Source: Vibrio agarilyticus (GTDB lineage Bacteria > Pseudomonadota > Gammaproteobacteria > Enterobacterales > Vibrionaceae). Taken from it: 64,000 bases of DNA. The notes under the pieces are model-generated. The model was not told where the DNA came from, ran no database searches, and saw nothing but the letters and a program-made list of their open reading frames with translations. Below, one piece after another: positions 37,474 to 47,386 of this stretch. The number at the start of each line of letters is the position of its first letter. The stretch's first letter is position 1. Made by a program: the position numbers and the translations under genes. Location of the stretch: assembly GCF_012641465.1 (NCBI RefSeq), contig NZ_JABAIK010000003.1, positions 237,535 through 301,534 on the forward strand, written 5' to 3'.

Positions 37474-39453
37474 TTAAATGACGAATCCTTTTACCGCATT
37501 GATTTGCTCATTGGTTACGGAGCCGAGTCTATCACTAATTTTGTTTATCTCGTAATTCGCTTTATAGTTTTTCTCAGCAGCTTCTAAAATTAACGCCATA
37601 TTAATCGCAACCTCTTCACTTGATTCTGATTGTCGATGAGCGGCGATACTAATTTCTTCATTTAAGGTTAACAGTGAGTTTACATGTTGGTTTACCGTAT
37701 CGACCTTATTTTGGATTGATATAAACTTTTCTGTGTTGGTTTGCATCGTCTCATTACACGCTTGAATTTGCTCAGTCGCGAGATTGATGTTGGACTGCAG
37801 CGTATGAATCAGCTCTTGAATTTTTTCTGTAGAAGCGTTCGTGCGTAGTGCCAGTTTCCTTACTTCGTCTGCAACAACAGAGAATCCACGGCCATTTTCG
37901 CCCGCTCGCGCTGCTTCAATCGCGGCATTAAGTGCCAGCAGATTGGTTTGTTTTGTGATGTCGTCGATAACTTCTAAGATCTCAAAAATAGATTGGCTAC
38001 TTTGGGATACTTGGACCATAAGCTGATTGGCCGTTACAAATTGGGCCGAGAGTTGTTTATTTTGATTGTACGCAACCGAAGTAATGCTGACACAATCAGT
38101 GACGTTCTCCGTCATGTTCCTTACGTACTCAGAAGCGTCTGTTGCGCGACCGGAGATCTTATGAATTCCGTCATTCACCTCTGTTAGTGATTGCATGATA
38201 ATTTGACAGCGACTAGTTTGCGATTCGGCCTGCTCGAGAAGGTTAGCCCCTTGGCGGTGATTGTCTTTTGATATCGTGGCCATGGTGGTATTTTTTTCGA
38301 CAATACTTTTAATGATCTGTTTTTGTGTTTCAATCGCTTGATTTATTTGGCTCGCAATAAGGCCAAATTCATTATGACTTTTGTACTGACAAAAACGCGT
38401 GAGATTGCCGCTCGCCAATGTTTGTAAAGTACCAATAATATCCTTCAGCGGTTTATTGATTGCACGGCGGAAACTAATACCGAGTAGAGTGAAACTTAGC
38501 AGCAACACGGGCAGCAAAATTTGTGCACCTGTAATGACGGTTTTAAGGCCTGATGATGCGCTTTGCAGCTGCTGCTCAGCAGTATGCTGGTTGGTATCGG
38601 TCATCACTTTAAGTTGATCACTTAATTGAGTAATGGATTGATCAAACCATAGCTTCTCATTGAGCTGGGTTTGCTTTTTGACGAGGTGAGTTTGATAGCT
38701 GATCAAAAGCCCTTCTGGTTTGGTGAGCTCACCCACAAGCCATGCCACTAATGTCGCCAATTCACTATTGCCGCGTAACTGTTCATCTTGTTCCAACTGA
38801 GAATATTCATCCATGTCAGCCAGAATATATTCAGCAACGTCTTTATTAGCAGTAAGAGCAGACTCAATTTTGCTTAGATCATTGGTGTTAAAAATGGCAA
38901 TAGCATCCAATTGCATCTCTTGCATATCTTCGTTAATCGCATCAAGGATTAAGGTTTGGTCGCTAGACAAATCAGAGCCAAGTTCTTTACCGATCAATTG
39001 GCTTAAGCGAATGGAGAGCACTTGAAACGCGGCAATGCGTTCGCTGAGCGATTGTTCTTCTTCAATGAGCTCAATATGGCGCTGCAATATTGTGAGCGCT
39101 GATGTTTGGATTTTATTCACAGAACTGGCTAAATCTTGGTTGCTATTAAATTGTTCTGCTCGCTGGTGGTAATCCGCCATCAGTTGTTCGGTTTGAGTGA
39201 TTGACGCTGTGGTTTCTTCAACCGACTGAGAGCTTAAGCCGATGTTAATAACATCGTTTGCTTTCTCAAATAATTGGCTCAGCTTGTTATTTTCAACAAC
39301 CAACGGAAAGGTATTATCGGTCACAACTGCCATCGCATAATGCGTGTTATTCAGTTGCGATAATACGTAAAAAACCATCGCTGAAATAATCATCAATAAT
39401 AGCGAAAAGGTACATAAGACGAATTGAGTAATTGATAATTTTAATAACTTCAT
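37474..39453 (-). CDS. Methyl-accepting chemotaxis protein
   Basis: A 659-residue inner-membrane chemoreceptor. TM1 is at about residues 10-31, followed by a long helical periplasmic sensor (about 35-310), TM2 (about 312-330), a HAMP domain (about 332-385) and the cytoplasmic signalling helix bundle. The conserved hairpin tip reads [20 protein letters not shown] and continues [15 protein letters not shown]. There is no C-terminal CheR-binding pentapeptide. It lies between GH9 and GH94 and is transcribed toward GH9. A role in sensing cello- or xylo-oligosaccharides, perhaps through a binding protein, is plausible from position only. Confidence 0.93.
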   Translation of the reverse strand: MKLLKLSITQFVLCTFSLLLMIISAMVFYVLSQLNNTHYAMAVVTDNTFPLVVENNKLSQLFEKANDVINIGLSSQSVEETTASITQTEQLMADYHQRAEQFNSNQDLASSVNKIQTSALTILQRHIELIEEEQSLSERIAAFQVLSIRLSQLIGKELGSDLSSDQTLILDAINEDMQEMQLDAIAIFNTNDLSKIESALTANKDVAEYILADMDEYSQLEQDEQLRGNSELATLVAWLVGELTKPEGLLISYQTHLVKKQTQLNEKLWFDQSITQLSDQLKVMTDTNQHTAEQQLQSASSGLKTVITGAQILLPVLLLSFTLLGISFRRAINKPLKDIIGTLQTLASGNLTRFCQYKSHNEFGLIASQINQAIETQKQIIKSIVEKNTTMATISKDNHRQGANLLEQAESQTSRCQIIMQSLTEVNDGIHKISGRATDASEYVRNMTENVTDCVSITSVAYNQNKQLSAQFVTANQLMVQVSQSSQSIFEILEVIDDITKQTNLLALNAAIEAARAGENGRGFSVVADEVRKLALRTNASTEKIQELIHTLQSNINLATEQIQACNETMQTNTEKFISIQNKVDTVNQHVNSLLTLNEEISIAAHRQSESSEEVAINMALILEAAEKNYKANYEINKISDRLGSVTNEQINAVKGFVI

Positions 39454-39581
39454 AAAATGAGCTCATACCATTAAGCGACAGTTCATGATTCCATCAAATT
39501 TAGTATTAATAATTATGTAATTTAGAAACTCGGTTGTGAAATGTGATAAGGCGGCGCTCGGTGATGGAAAACTGTGACTTG

Positions 39582-39731
39582 GGTATATCGCCTTCCCACG
39601 TGGAGCCCCAGTCTGATTGACTACCTCTCACAAACCTCTTCACATAGTTGGTTATGTTCACAAAATGTGCAGAGGCTTTGCTACTCACGAGCTAGATGCT
39701 TCTTCAACTGCCTTAGTTAGGTATGAGTATA
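39582..39731. repeat. Diverged Vibrio-type repeat, copy 6
   Basis: Contains gggtatatcgcc at the left, the core ctctcacaaacctcttcacatag and tgcagaggctttgct, and ends ttaggtatgagtata. More diverged than the other copies. Confidence 0.65.
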
Positions 39732-39891
39732 ATTTTTGAGGACTGGCGTATTTTTTTGCAATCCATTTATCATAGTTCTGAATGCCCTTAATTTGAAATT
39801 CCTCTAAGTTACCGAAATAAACGTCGAAATATTGAGTTCGATGATTATCTGATGTCGATTGCGAGACACTATTTCGCCAGTAAATTGACAA
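39685..39891 (-). pseudogene. Possible gene remnant overlapping a repeat
   Basis: A 68-codon minus-strand frame has coding-like composition (FDVYFGNLEEFQIKGIQNY) but no ribosome site, starts at TTG, and its last codons lie inside the right end of repeat copy 6. It may be the remains of a gene cut by the repeat, or chance. No family is recognised. Confidence 0.3.
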
Positions 39892-39942
39892 AATATTTAA
39901 GTAAATCGTTTTTGAGAAATTGAGTGCTCAGTGAGGGTATAA

Positions 39943-42354
39943 ATGAACTTTGGTTATTTTGATGACAGTAAAAAAGAGTATGTTGCTAACACCCCTGTCA
40001 CACCCATTAAGTGGTGTAACTATGTCGGTACGTTGGATTTTGGTGGCTTAGTCGATAGCAACGGTGGCGTGTTGTTGTGCAAAGGCGATCCTGCATTGAA
40101 TCGAATTACTAAGTATGTTGCTCAAATGCCAAACTCCGATTTTAAAGGCTCTACGGTCTACCTAAAAGTGCGTGATGAGAAGGGTCATGTTGACATCTTT
40201 TCACCGTTTTTTACGCCAACGCTTAAACCACTAGACAAGTTTGAAAACCATACTGGCCTATCGTACACCACCATCGTTTCGGAAGCGTTTGGTGTGCGCT
40301 GTGAAGTGACCTTCTTCGTGCCCAAAGGCGATGGTGTGCTGATCGAAGACATTAAGGTGACCAACTTGTCTGAGCAGGCGCTGCATGTGGACGTGGTGCC
40401 TGTTTTTGAATTCACTCATTTTGACGCGCTCAAGCAACTGTTGAACGCAGACTGGGTGCCACAAACAATGACATTGAATGCCCATCAAGAGACATCGGGT
40501 CATTGGGTGCTGGAACAGTATGCCTTTATGAAGCGTGATTTTGCCGTCAACTTGATGACAGCAGATCGCGTTGCAACGTCGTTTGATGGTGACCGGCAAC
40601 ACTTTCTTGGAAATTTGGGTTACGGCAGTTGGGCCGCGCCTGAAGCATTGAATTTTGATGAACTCACTAACAGTGAGTGTGTGCGCGGCGATAATATTGG
40701 CGCGTTGAATTTGCGCCTGGGCTGGTTAGTGCCGGGAGCGACTGAGCGTACTGTGGTGCAGTTAACTCAGGCAGAAAGTTTGGAAGCTGCGCGCCCGCTC
40801 ATGGAAAAATATCGCGATCATGCGGCGGTGGATCGCGCGTTTGCCGAACTGTGCACCAGTTGGGATAACTACCTTGATACCTTACAAGTTGAGACGCCGG
40901 ATGCGGCGATGAACTCAATGCTAAACATTCACAATCCGCGTCAGTGTCACACCACGAAAAACTGGTCGCGTTATTTGTCGTTGTATCAGCTGGGTTATGG
41001 CGCGCGCGGGATCGGGTTCCGAGACTCCTCGCAAGATACCCTCGGCGTCATTTCCCATATGCCTGAAGAGGCGCGTGAATTTATCGAGCGTCTTTTGTCA
41101 GTACAAACCAGCAATGGTTCGGCGATGCACCAATTTTTCCCATCGACAATGGAAGCCAATGCGGGGGATTCGCGCGAGGAAGAAGATCGCCCTGATTATT
41201 ATGGCGATGACCATTTGTGGATCATTTACGCTGTCACTCAATATGTCAAAGAGACGGGTAACGGCGATTTCCTTAATAAAGTGATCCCGTTTTATGAAAA
41301 AGACAAAACGGGCAAGCCGCTGAGTGAAGGCACCGTTTGGGACCACCTCTGCCGCGCGATTGAGTTTACACGCGCCAATACTGGCGCTCATGGCCTGCCA
41401 TTACTGGGCTTTGCTGATTGGAACGATACCGTTAATTTACCGACCGGCGCGGAATCATTGATGGTCGCCAATATGTACGGTAAAGCGCTGCTTGATATGG
41501 CGGATTTGTGTAAACTTCGCGAAGATTTTGCGCTGCAAAACGCCTTTTCTGAGCAGTACGCTCAGATGAAAGCCGTGGTCAATGAGCATGGTTGGGACGG
41601 CGAGTGGTACGTTCGTTACTTTGATGAAAATGGGGTGCCCGTTGGCTCGCACATCAATGAACAGGGTCAAATTTATACCAATGGTCAAAGCTGGCCCGTC
41701 ATCTCGGGTTTTGCGACGCCAGAACGCGCAGATGCGGCGCTCAATTCTGTTCACCAAAAGCTCAATACACAACATGGTATTAAGTTGTCGATGCCCGGAT
41801 ACAACGGCTTTGAGCCGCGTTTGGGCGGGGTGTCAACGTATCCTCCTGGTGCAAAAGAGAACGGCGGCATCTTCCTCCATTCTAATCCTTGGGTGATCAT
41901 TGCTGAGACGAAAATGGGGAATGGCGATCGTGCGTTTGAGTATTACCAGCAAATTAACCCAGCGTCGAAAAACGACGACTTAACCACCTTTGAATCGGAA
42001 CCTTATTGTTATCCACAAAACATTCTAGGCGATGAACATAAACAATTTGGTATGGGCCGTAACGCATGGCTATCGGGCACCTCATCATGGACTTATGTTG
42101 CGGGCACTCAATGGATTTTAGGCATTCGACCCGAAGTGGATGGCTTGGTGGTAGACCCATGCATTCCAAAATCATGGCCACAGTTTAAAGTGAAGCGTCA
42201 GTTCCGTGGCGCAACCTATCACATTTCAGTGGTCAACCCCGATGGCGTTTCAAAGGGTGTTGTGGAAATGAAGGTGAATGGCGATGTCATCACGGGCAAT
42301 AAAGCGCCTGTGTTTACCTCTGGCGAACACGTCATCGAAGTGGTTTTAGGTTAA
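39943..42354 (+). CDS. GH94 phosphorylase, cellobionate/cellobiose type
   Basis: An 803-residue cytoplasmic family 94 enzyme that splits a beta-glucosyl disaccharide with inorganic phosphate to give alpha-glucose-1-phosphate. Features: N-terminal beta-sandwich starting MNFGYFDDSKKEYV, the (alpha/alpha)6 barrel with ARGIGFRDSSQD, the acid residue in GFADWNDTVNLP, and the phosphate-site LGGVSTYPPGAKENGG and GTSSW segments. The N-terminal substrate loop reads GGVLLCKGDPALNRITKY. In cellobiose and chitobiose phosphorylases, as I recall them, this place reads more like GGYSFY.D...RRLTRYRYN, whereas cellobionic acid phosphorylase has the CKGDPALNRITKY-like form. So EC 2.4.1.321 is favoured, with cellobiose phosphorylase the alternative. 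GAGGG precedes the ATG by seven bases. A hairpin separates it from the GH116 gene 38 bp on. Confidence 0.85.
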   Translation: MNFGYFDDSKKEYVANTPVTPIKWCNYVGTLDFGGLVDSNGGVLLCKGDPALNRITKYVAQMPNSDFKGSTVYLKVRDEKGHVDIFSPFFTPTLKPLDKFENHTGLSYTTIVSEAFGVRCEVTFFVPKGDGVLIEDIKVTNLSEQALHVDVVPVFEFTHFDALKQLLNADWVPQTMTLNAHQETSGHWVLEQYAFMKRDFAVNLMTADRVATSFDGDRQHFLGNLGYGSWAAPEALNFDELTNSECVRGDNIGALNLRLGWLVPGATERTVVQLTQAESLEAARPLMEKYRDHAAVDRAFAELCTSWDNYLDTLQVETPDAAMNSMLNIHNPRQCHTTKNWSRYLSLYQLGYGARGIGFRDSSQDTLGVISHMPEEAREFIERLLSVQTSNGSAMHQFFPSTMEANAGDSREEEDRPDYYGDDHLWIIYAVTQYVKETGNGDFLNKVIPFYEKDKTGKPLSEGTVWDHLCRAIEFTRANTGAHGLPLLGFADWNDTVNLPTGAESLMVANMYGKALLDMADLCKLREDFALQNAFSEQYAQMKAVVNEHGWDGEWYVRYFDENGVPVGSHINEQGQIYTNGQSWPVISGFATPERADAALNSVHQKLNTQHGIKLSMPGYNGFEPRLGGVSTYPPGAKENGGIFLHSNPWVIIAETKMGNGDRAFEYYQQINPASKNDDLTTFESEPYCYPQNILGDEHKQFGMGRNAWLSGTSSWTYVAGTQWILGIRPEVDGLVVDPCIPKSWPQFKVKRQFRGATYHISVVNPDGVSKGVVEMKVNGDVITGNKAPVFTSGEHVIEVVLG

Positions 42355-42361
42355 GCGGTAC

Positions 42362-42384
42362 AAGGGGGCAAAGGCCCCCTTTTA
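42362..42384 (+). other. Hairpin between GH94 and GH116
   Basis: Stem AAGGGGGC / GCCCCCTT with a four-base AAAG loop followed by TTT and then the AAGGA ribosome site of the next gene. It may attenuate or partly terminate, lowering GH116 expression, or protect the GH94 message. Confidence 0.65.
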
Positions 42385-42392
42385 AGGACATC

Positions 42393-45300
42393 ATGATGGA
42401 CAACAGAATTCCATACACCAGTTTTCACGGCAGCGCAGCATCCATTTGCGCCAAAGGAAATGCGGTTGAGTTTATTCAGCCTTGGTACACTCCCATTTCG
42501 ACCACGCCGAAAAACACCGGGATTGCCGTCGGCGGCATCGGTAATACTTTCACATTAACGCCATTGGGTGATACGCCAAGCTTTGCGTTTATTCCGGGTA
42601 TATTTATTGATAACAGCAATAGTGAACTCAATTTTAATGATTTCTATCTGTCAGTGGCAGATGACATTTCATTGGATAATTTGCTGATCGCAAACCTTGA
42701 TCAAGTTCGTTTTTTCTTACGCTTTTACCCCGCGCTATTTTGCGGCGAGCCCCTTGATACGACGTCACTCCAGAGTGCGTTGAATGGGATCAAAAATGCG
42801 TTGGCCTCTGGTACGTTTTACCTCGAAAACCAAGCTAATTTCGTCAAATGGCGCATTGAATTGACCAGTAAAACAGAACGAGAATTGGCGCTTGACCCAC
42901 GTTCAATAAAAGCTCAGCTTTTGGTCGCAGTCGATTTCTTTAATGGTCTATTGTGCAATAGCAGCGCGAAATTAACCTCACTGACTGCGACGCCAAATCA
43001 GCGACAAATCGCGCCGGTGAGTGAGGATCAAATCAACTTCGCCGCGTTATATCCTATGGCTGAGTTTGAGTACTCGCCTTTTTCTGAGCTTGAGGTGACG
43101 CGTAAAGTCGTTTCACCGATTGTTCGTGGCGATAAGAAGCTTTGCTCTTTGCCGATGCACTGGAATGAATTCGAAATCGTCAATCACAGTGCAGAGACCA
43201 AAATTGTCACCTTGGCCCAGTCCTTAAAGAATGTGCTTGGTGCAACGTACCGCAAACAGCGTCCTGGCGTGCAAGACTCCGCTTGCCTCTTGACGCAAAA
43301 TCCGGTGAAGCAGCAGCACACAAGATACCAGTGGGAGCAAAATGAACGTACTTACGTGGGTGTGGTTCAACGCAGCGACTCTCACTTTGGCGCTGATATT
43401 GATGGTGAAATCTTGTTTGGTGTTGAAGTTGCCTCTGAGCAATTGAGTCAAGGTAAAGCGGTGATCAGCGCCAAACCTTCGCTGTATTGCATGAATGAAG
43501 AGCAGGTGCTTATTGATGCGTTAAAAACCGGGCGGGTGAATCAAACGTTCGATAAAGGCATTTACAGCGGGCGTGAAGCGTTAGCGTCTGTAGTCACGGT
43601 GCAGTTGGAAATCGCGCCTCATTCAAGCGCATCGGTGCGTTTTGTTCAGGTGATGGATAGCGCAAAAATTGAGCTGCAAGAATGGTCGAGTGAAAAGGCG
43701 TACGCACAATATTATTCCGCTTCATCTCGAGCGACCGCGATTTTTGAAGAGACTTTTGCATCACTGGACTCGATTGATGCGCGAATTCACGCAGAGCAGC
43801 AAACCTATCTCAAACATGCGCGAGCGGCGTTTGAAAGTGATGCCTCTGCCGTGCAATTTGCCACGATGGCAATGAACAGTCTTTCGTTTTTAGCCGAAGC
43901 CACCGTGTGGGACGTCAAAGATAAGTTTTTAGTCAAGGAGTGCGTTGATTATCCGTTTTTCAATTCACTCGATGTTTATTTTTATGGTTCATTTTCGCTA
44001 CTCTATTTGTTGCCCGAGCTCGATGGCTGCGTGATGCAAGAGTTTGCTCGCGCCATTTTGGCGCAAGATGGCACCAAGCGACGTTTTTGGGAATATGAAG
44101 ATAAGCCTTACGCAGAGTTAGAGAGTCTAAAATATGAAGGCGTTCGTGGCGTAAAAGGGGCGGTAATCCATGATCTGGGTAGCCCGTTTGACATCGCTCC
44201 CGATGCGTACACTTGGCACAATGTGAAAGAGTGGAAAGATTTAGCCCCAAAATACGCATTGATGGTTTATCGCCATTATCAGTTAACTGGCGATGCTTCC
44301 GTGGTCAACGCCTGTTGGCCTGCGGTAAAAGAGAGCATGACCTACCTTAATAAATTGATTGCTCAAGGCGATGTCATGCCTCTGACCAATGGTACTGACG
44401 ATACCTTTGATAACCTCTCCTCACATGGCATTTCGATCTATTGTGGTTCGTTGTGGGTAGCAGGATTACGTGCGGCAGCAGAATTGGCAATTTTGATGAA
44501 TGAGGCGCCGCTTGCGCAGCAATACCGCCACACCGGTGACGCATCGCTTGCCCTTTTAGAGCGTGGTCTGTGGGATGAAAATCGCGGCTATTTCCGCTTT
44601 TTCATTACCCCAGTACAGGCGAAGCATCTCACGGGCGAAGGATATCAGCCGCTCCAAGCTCTCGGCTTGGTGTTGACCGGCGATAACATTAAGGATAAAG
44701 AGATCCTGAACCGTTATCTTGACCAAGCGGGGCAGGCGAGTGTCAATGGGCGGATTGAGGCGAAAAAGCGTTTGCTGGAATTGGCGCCTGATGCGTTTAC
44801 CCAAGAGTATCTGCGTATTGTCGAGCTAGATTCAGATAACAGCTTTGGCGATGCTATGCTTGCAGATACGTATCTGAAGTTGCTAGGAATGCCGGGGCTT
44901 TTTGCTGAAGAAAAAGTCTCACAAACGCTCGATTTTATTTATCGAACCAACTTCAAAGAGAACAGCCCATCGCTTGGTGTCGCGAATATGACCTTGAGTA
45001 ACGGCATGCCTCATCATGAGTTTCAAGCGCAAGATGTGTGGGTCGGGGTTCAATTTAGCGCCGTCACCGCGCTCAAACTTGCTGGTAAAGAGCGTGATGC
45101 GCAAGCCTTAATTGAGACGGTGTATCACGCGCTTTATCACGAAGCGAAAATACCGTTTGCCGCACCTGAAGGCTTTAACTGTTCGGTTAAAGTCTCTTCT
45201 GAGATGCTCTCTGGCGCCTTTGCTTTGTCGGAAGGTGCTGCGGAGTTCTGGTATCGCTATCTCAAACAGACGCAGTGCTTGCTTCCTGATGGTCGAGTCA

Positions 45301-45476
45301 ATCCTTTTATTGATGGCGCGTTTGAACAGTTCCAAGATCTGATGCGCGATCAGATTGAGCATGAGGAAATTAACCAGCTCTACATCTGGTTAAAAAATAC
45401 GGGTTTGAAATACACCGCCGGCCGTTATTTTAGACCGGGAATGATCTTCTCTTACCTACCTGAACTGCTTCATTGA
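42393..45476 (+). CDS. GH116 beta-glucosidase/beta-xylosidase-like protein
   Basis: A 1027-residue cytoplasmic protein of the GBA2-like family. The N-terminal beta-sandwich has GIAVGGIGNTFTL; the (alpha/alpha)6 domain has ECVDYPFFNSLDVYFYGSF (Glu516 candidate nucleophile), VIHDLGSPF, EWKDLAPKY, the acid/base region GTDDTFDNLSSHGISIYCG (Asp669, Asp670, Asp673) and QDVWVGVQF near the end, all positions where GH116 enzymes are conserved. Known members hydrolyse beta-glucosides and sometimes beta-xylosides with retention. This protein is longer than the usual 800-950 residues, mostly from insertions in the first 480 residues. It directly follows the GH94 gene and ends at a terminator. Assignment of family is firm; the natural substrate is not known. 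Confidence 0.8.
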   Translation: MMDNRIPYTSFHGSAASICAKGNAVEFIQPWYTPISTTPKNTGIAVGGIGNTFTLTPLGDTPSFAFIPGIFIDNSNSELNFNDFYLSVADDISLDNLLIANLDQVRFFLRFYPALFCGEPLDTTSLQSALNGIKNALASGTFYLENQANFVKWRIELTSKTERELALDPRSIKAQLLVAVDFFNGLLCNSSAKLTSLTATPNQRQIAPVSEDQINFAALYPMAEFEYSPFSELEVTRKVVSPIVRGDKKLCSLPMHWNEFEIVNHSAETKIVTLAQSLKNVLGATYRKQRPGVQDSACLLTQNPVKQQHTRYQWEQNERTYVGVVQRSDSHFGADIDGEILFGVEVASEQLSQGKAVISAKPSLYCMNEEQVLIDALKTGRVNQTFDKGIYSGREALASVVTVQLEIAPHSSASVRFVQVMDSAKIELQEWSSEKAYAQYYSASSRATAIFEETFASLDSIDARIHAEQQTYLKHARAAFESDASAVQFATMAMNSLSFLAEATVWDVKDKFLVKECVDYPFFNSLDVYFYGSFSLLYLLPELDGCVMQEFARAILAQDGTKRRFWEYEDKPYAELESLKYEGVRGVKGAVIHDLGSPFDIAPDAYTWHNVKEWKDLAPKYALMVYRHYQLTGDASVVNACWPAVKESMTYLNKLIAQGDVMPLTNGTDDTFDNLSSHGISIYCGSLWVAGLRAAAELAILMNEAPLAQQYRHTGDASLALLERGLWDENRGYFRFFITPVQAKHLTGEGYQPLQALGLVLTGDNIKDKEILNRYLDQAGQASVNGRIEAKKRLLELAPDAFTQEYLRIVELDSDNSFGDAMLADTYLKLLGMPGLFAEEKVSQTLDFIYRTNFKENSPSLGVANMTLSNGMPHHEFQAQDVWVGVQFSAVTALKLAGKERDAQALIETVYHALYHEAKIPFAAPEGFNCSVKVSSEMLSGAFALSEGAAEFWYRYLKQTQCLLPDGRVNPFIDGAFEQFQDLMRDQIEHEEINQLYIWLKNTGLKYTAGRYFRPGMIFSYLPELLH

Positions 45477-45517
45477 TCGGAGTTTTTCGACTAGCGTAGC
45501 TCGTTGAGTGTCTTTGC

Positions 45518-45553
45518 AATGCCCTTGTTTTCCATAAACAGGGGCATTTTTTT
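45518..45553 (+). terminator. Rho-independent terminator after GH116
   Basis: Stem AATGCCC.TGTTT / AAACA.GGGCATT with a short loop and seven T residues, 42 bp past the GH116 stop. Confidence 0.85.
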
Positions 45554-45555
45554 AT

Positions 45556-45652
45556 CTTCAAATCCTCGCCCCACTGACAAACCAAGTCATTTCGCTGAAC
45601 CACCCATCTTAAGGTTACTGCCTACCTGCATCTCCAACTTGTTTGGGTATAA
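45556..45652. repeat. Composite repeat: second family joined to a Vibrio-type repeat end
   Basis: 45556-45616 is the reverse complement, with few changes, of 63755-63818 near the window end (cactgacaaaccaagtcatt and flanks). It is joined to gcctacctgcatctccaacttgtttgggtata (45620-45652), the right end of the main Vibrio-type repeat. Confidence 0.7.
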
Positions 45653-45950
45653 CATTTTTTGTGTGTAATAACTGCAATTGACATGTCGAGATGATGGGTG
45701 TGACACGATTTATTCTGAGTAACAAAAATATATAAATCGATTTTCGATATTTAGTACAGAGCGGTTAAATTTTAGTCGACATAATGAATGGTGATATATC
45801 CAGATGTTTATGACACTAATGAGTAATAATATTGGTAATTGATTTTTTGATTTTATATCAATTATTTTAATTGTTGCGAAATAATGCTACGTGTCATGGG
45901 ATTGTTTGAATATATGTCATAACCCTACAACAACATTAAGTGAAACTGAT

Positions 45951-47225
45951 ATGAAATTGAATCGTACCTTATGGATTGCGCCAGCCATTACGCTCGCATC
46001 CGTCTTTGCCAGTTATTCCGTTAGCGCGGCGTTTAATCCAAACCCACCAAGTGTTGGCGCTTATGAATCGGGCCAATATCGCAATCTCGCTCAAGAAATG
46101 AACGCCCACGACGCACAAGCGAAGCTGGACGCGGGTTTTGCCAACATGTTTGGTGAGAACACGCAGCAGCAGCTGTATTACGGTTACTACGAAGGGGGCT
46201 ATTACAATGGCCACTATATTAAAACCACAGATACCAATGATATTCGTACCGAAGGCCAGTCTTGGGGGATGACGATTGCAGTGATGATGGATAAACAGCA
46301 AGAGTTTGATAATTTGTGGCGCTTTGCGAAAAAATATCAAAAAAACTCCGATCAACATTCTGATCCTGCAAAACGTGGTGTGTATGCGTGGCAGCTGAAA
46401 TTTAATTCATCGGGGCAAGTGTACAAAAACGACGATGGGCCTGCGCCGGATGGGGAAGAGTATTTTGCCTTTGCATTATTGAATGCGGATGCGCGTTGGG
46501 GAAGTCATGGCAGCATTAATTATTATCAAGAAGCGCTGGTGATGCTGCAAACGATCAAGACTAAGTTGATGAAAGATGGCGTGATTGTCTTTTCTCCTTA
46601 TGTTGATAATGTGACCGATCCGTCATACCACATACCGGCATTTTATGACTACTTCGCTGACAGAGTGGTGAATTCTGCCGATAAACAGTACTGGGCATCT
46701 GTCGCCACCAGAAGCCGCCAGTTCCTTCAAGATCATTTTGCAAAAGTAGACGGTAGTCCTTATTGGAATTTACCCACTTACTTAGCGCGTCCTTCAGGTG
46801 ACCCGATTCCCGGGAATCTTTTTTCAGGTCAAGCTAATCCCGGTGACTGGTATGAGTTAGATGCTTGGCGCGTTGCGATGAACGTGGCGATGGACGCTCA
46901 TATCATGGGCGCGAAAGCGTGGCACAAAAATGCCATAAATGGCATTTTGGGAGCTCTGGCGTACAACAAGTCGGCAAACGGCGCGGGCTGCTACAAACAA
47001 AAATATTGGATGGGAATGGAGCAGAGCCCGTACTGTGCAGGCGAGGGGCAAAAAGCGGCCAATGCCGCGGCGCTATTGGCTTCAACCAATGCCGAGCAAG
47101 CAAACGACTTTTTCTATGACTTTTGGCACACCCCCCAGCCAACCGGTCAATACCGTTACTATCACGGTTGTTTGTACATGCTAGCGCTGCTTCAAGTCAC
47201 AGGGAATTTCGTGTTTTACAACTAA
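45951..47225 (+). CDS. GH8 reducing-end xylose-releasing exo-oligoxylanase, exported
   Basis: A 424-residue glycosidase with a signal peptide (MKLNRTLW to SVSAAFNP). The mature part matches the Rex group of GH8: YRNLAQEM, the catalytic-acid motif RTEGQSWGMTIAV (Glu101), GPAPDGEEYFAFALL, FSPYVDNVTDPSYHIPAFYDYF and the late YYHGCLYMLALLQVTGNF all align with my memory of Bacillus halodurans Rex. That enzyme removes xylose from the reducing end of xylo-oligosaccharides with inversion. Start: ATG 45951 begins the signal peptide; an upstream in-frame GTG at 45891 would add 20 implausible residues. Rex enzymes are usually cytoplasmic, so the signal peptide here is noteworthy: this one should trim oligosaccharides in the periplasm before ABC uptake. 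No lipobox. Confidence 0.85.
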   Translation: MKLNRTLWIAPAITLASVFASYSVSAAFNPNPPSVGAYESGQYRNLAQEMNAHDAQAKLDAGFANMFGENTQQQLYYGYYEGGYYNGHYIKTTDTNDIRTEGQSWGMTIAVMMDKQQEFDNLWRFAKKYQKNSDQHSDPAKRGVYAWQLKFNSSGQVYKNDDGPAPDGEEYFAFALLNADARWGSHGSINYYQEALVMLQTIKTKLMKDGVIVFSPYVDNVTDPSYHIPAFYDYFADRVVNSADKQYWASVATRSRQFLQDHFAKVDGSPYWNLPTYLARPSGDPIPGNLFSGQANPGDWYELDAWRVAMNVAMDAHIMGAKAWHKNAINGILGALAYNKSANGAGCYKQKYWMGMEQSPYCAGEGQKAANAAALLASTNAEQANDFFYDFWHTPQPTGQYRYYHGCLYMLALLQVTGNFVFYN

Positions 47226-47386
47226 CTATCCGCTATTTTAAAATTGTGAGCTAACCCCGTACGATTCTTCGTTCTTGTTTAATCTAATAATTCGATTGCG
47301 AAGAAACACATTGGTTTCGTCATTTTGGCTAACTACAATCAAAATTAATAAGTATCGACATTAATCATAGGTTTAGGACTACCAAA

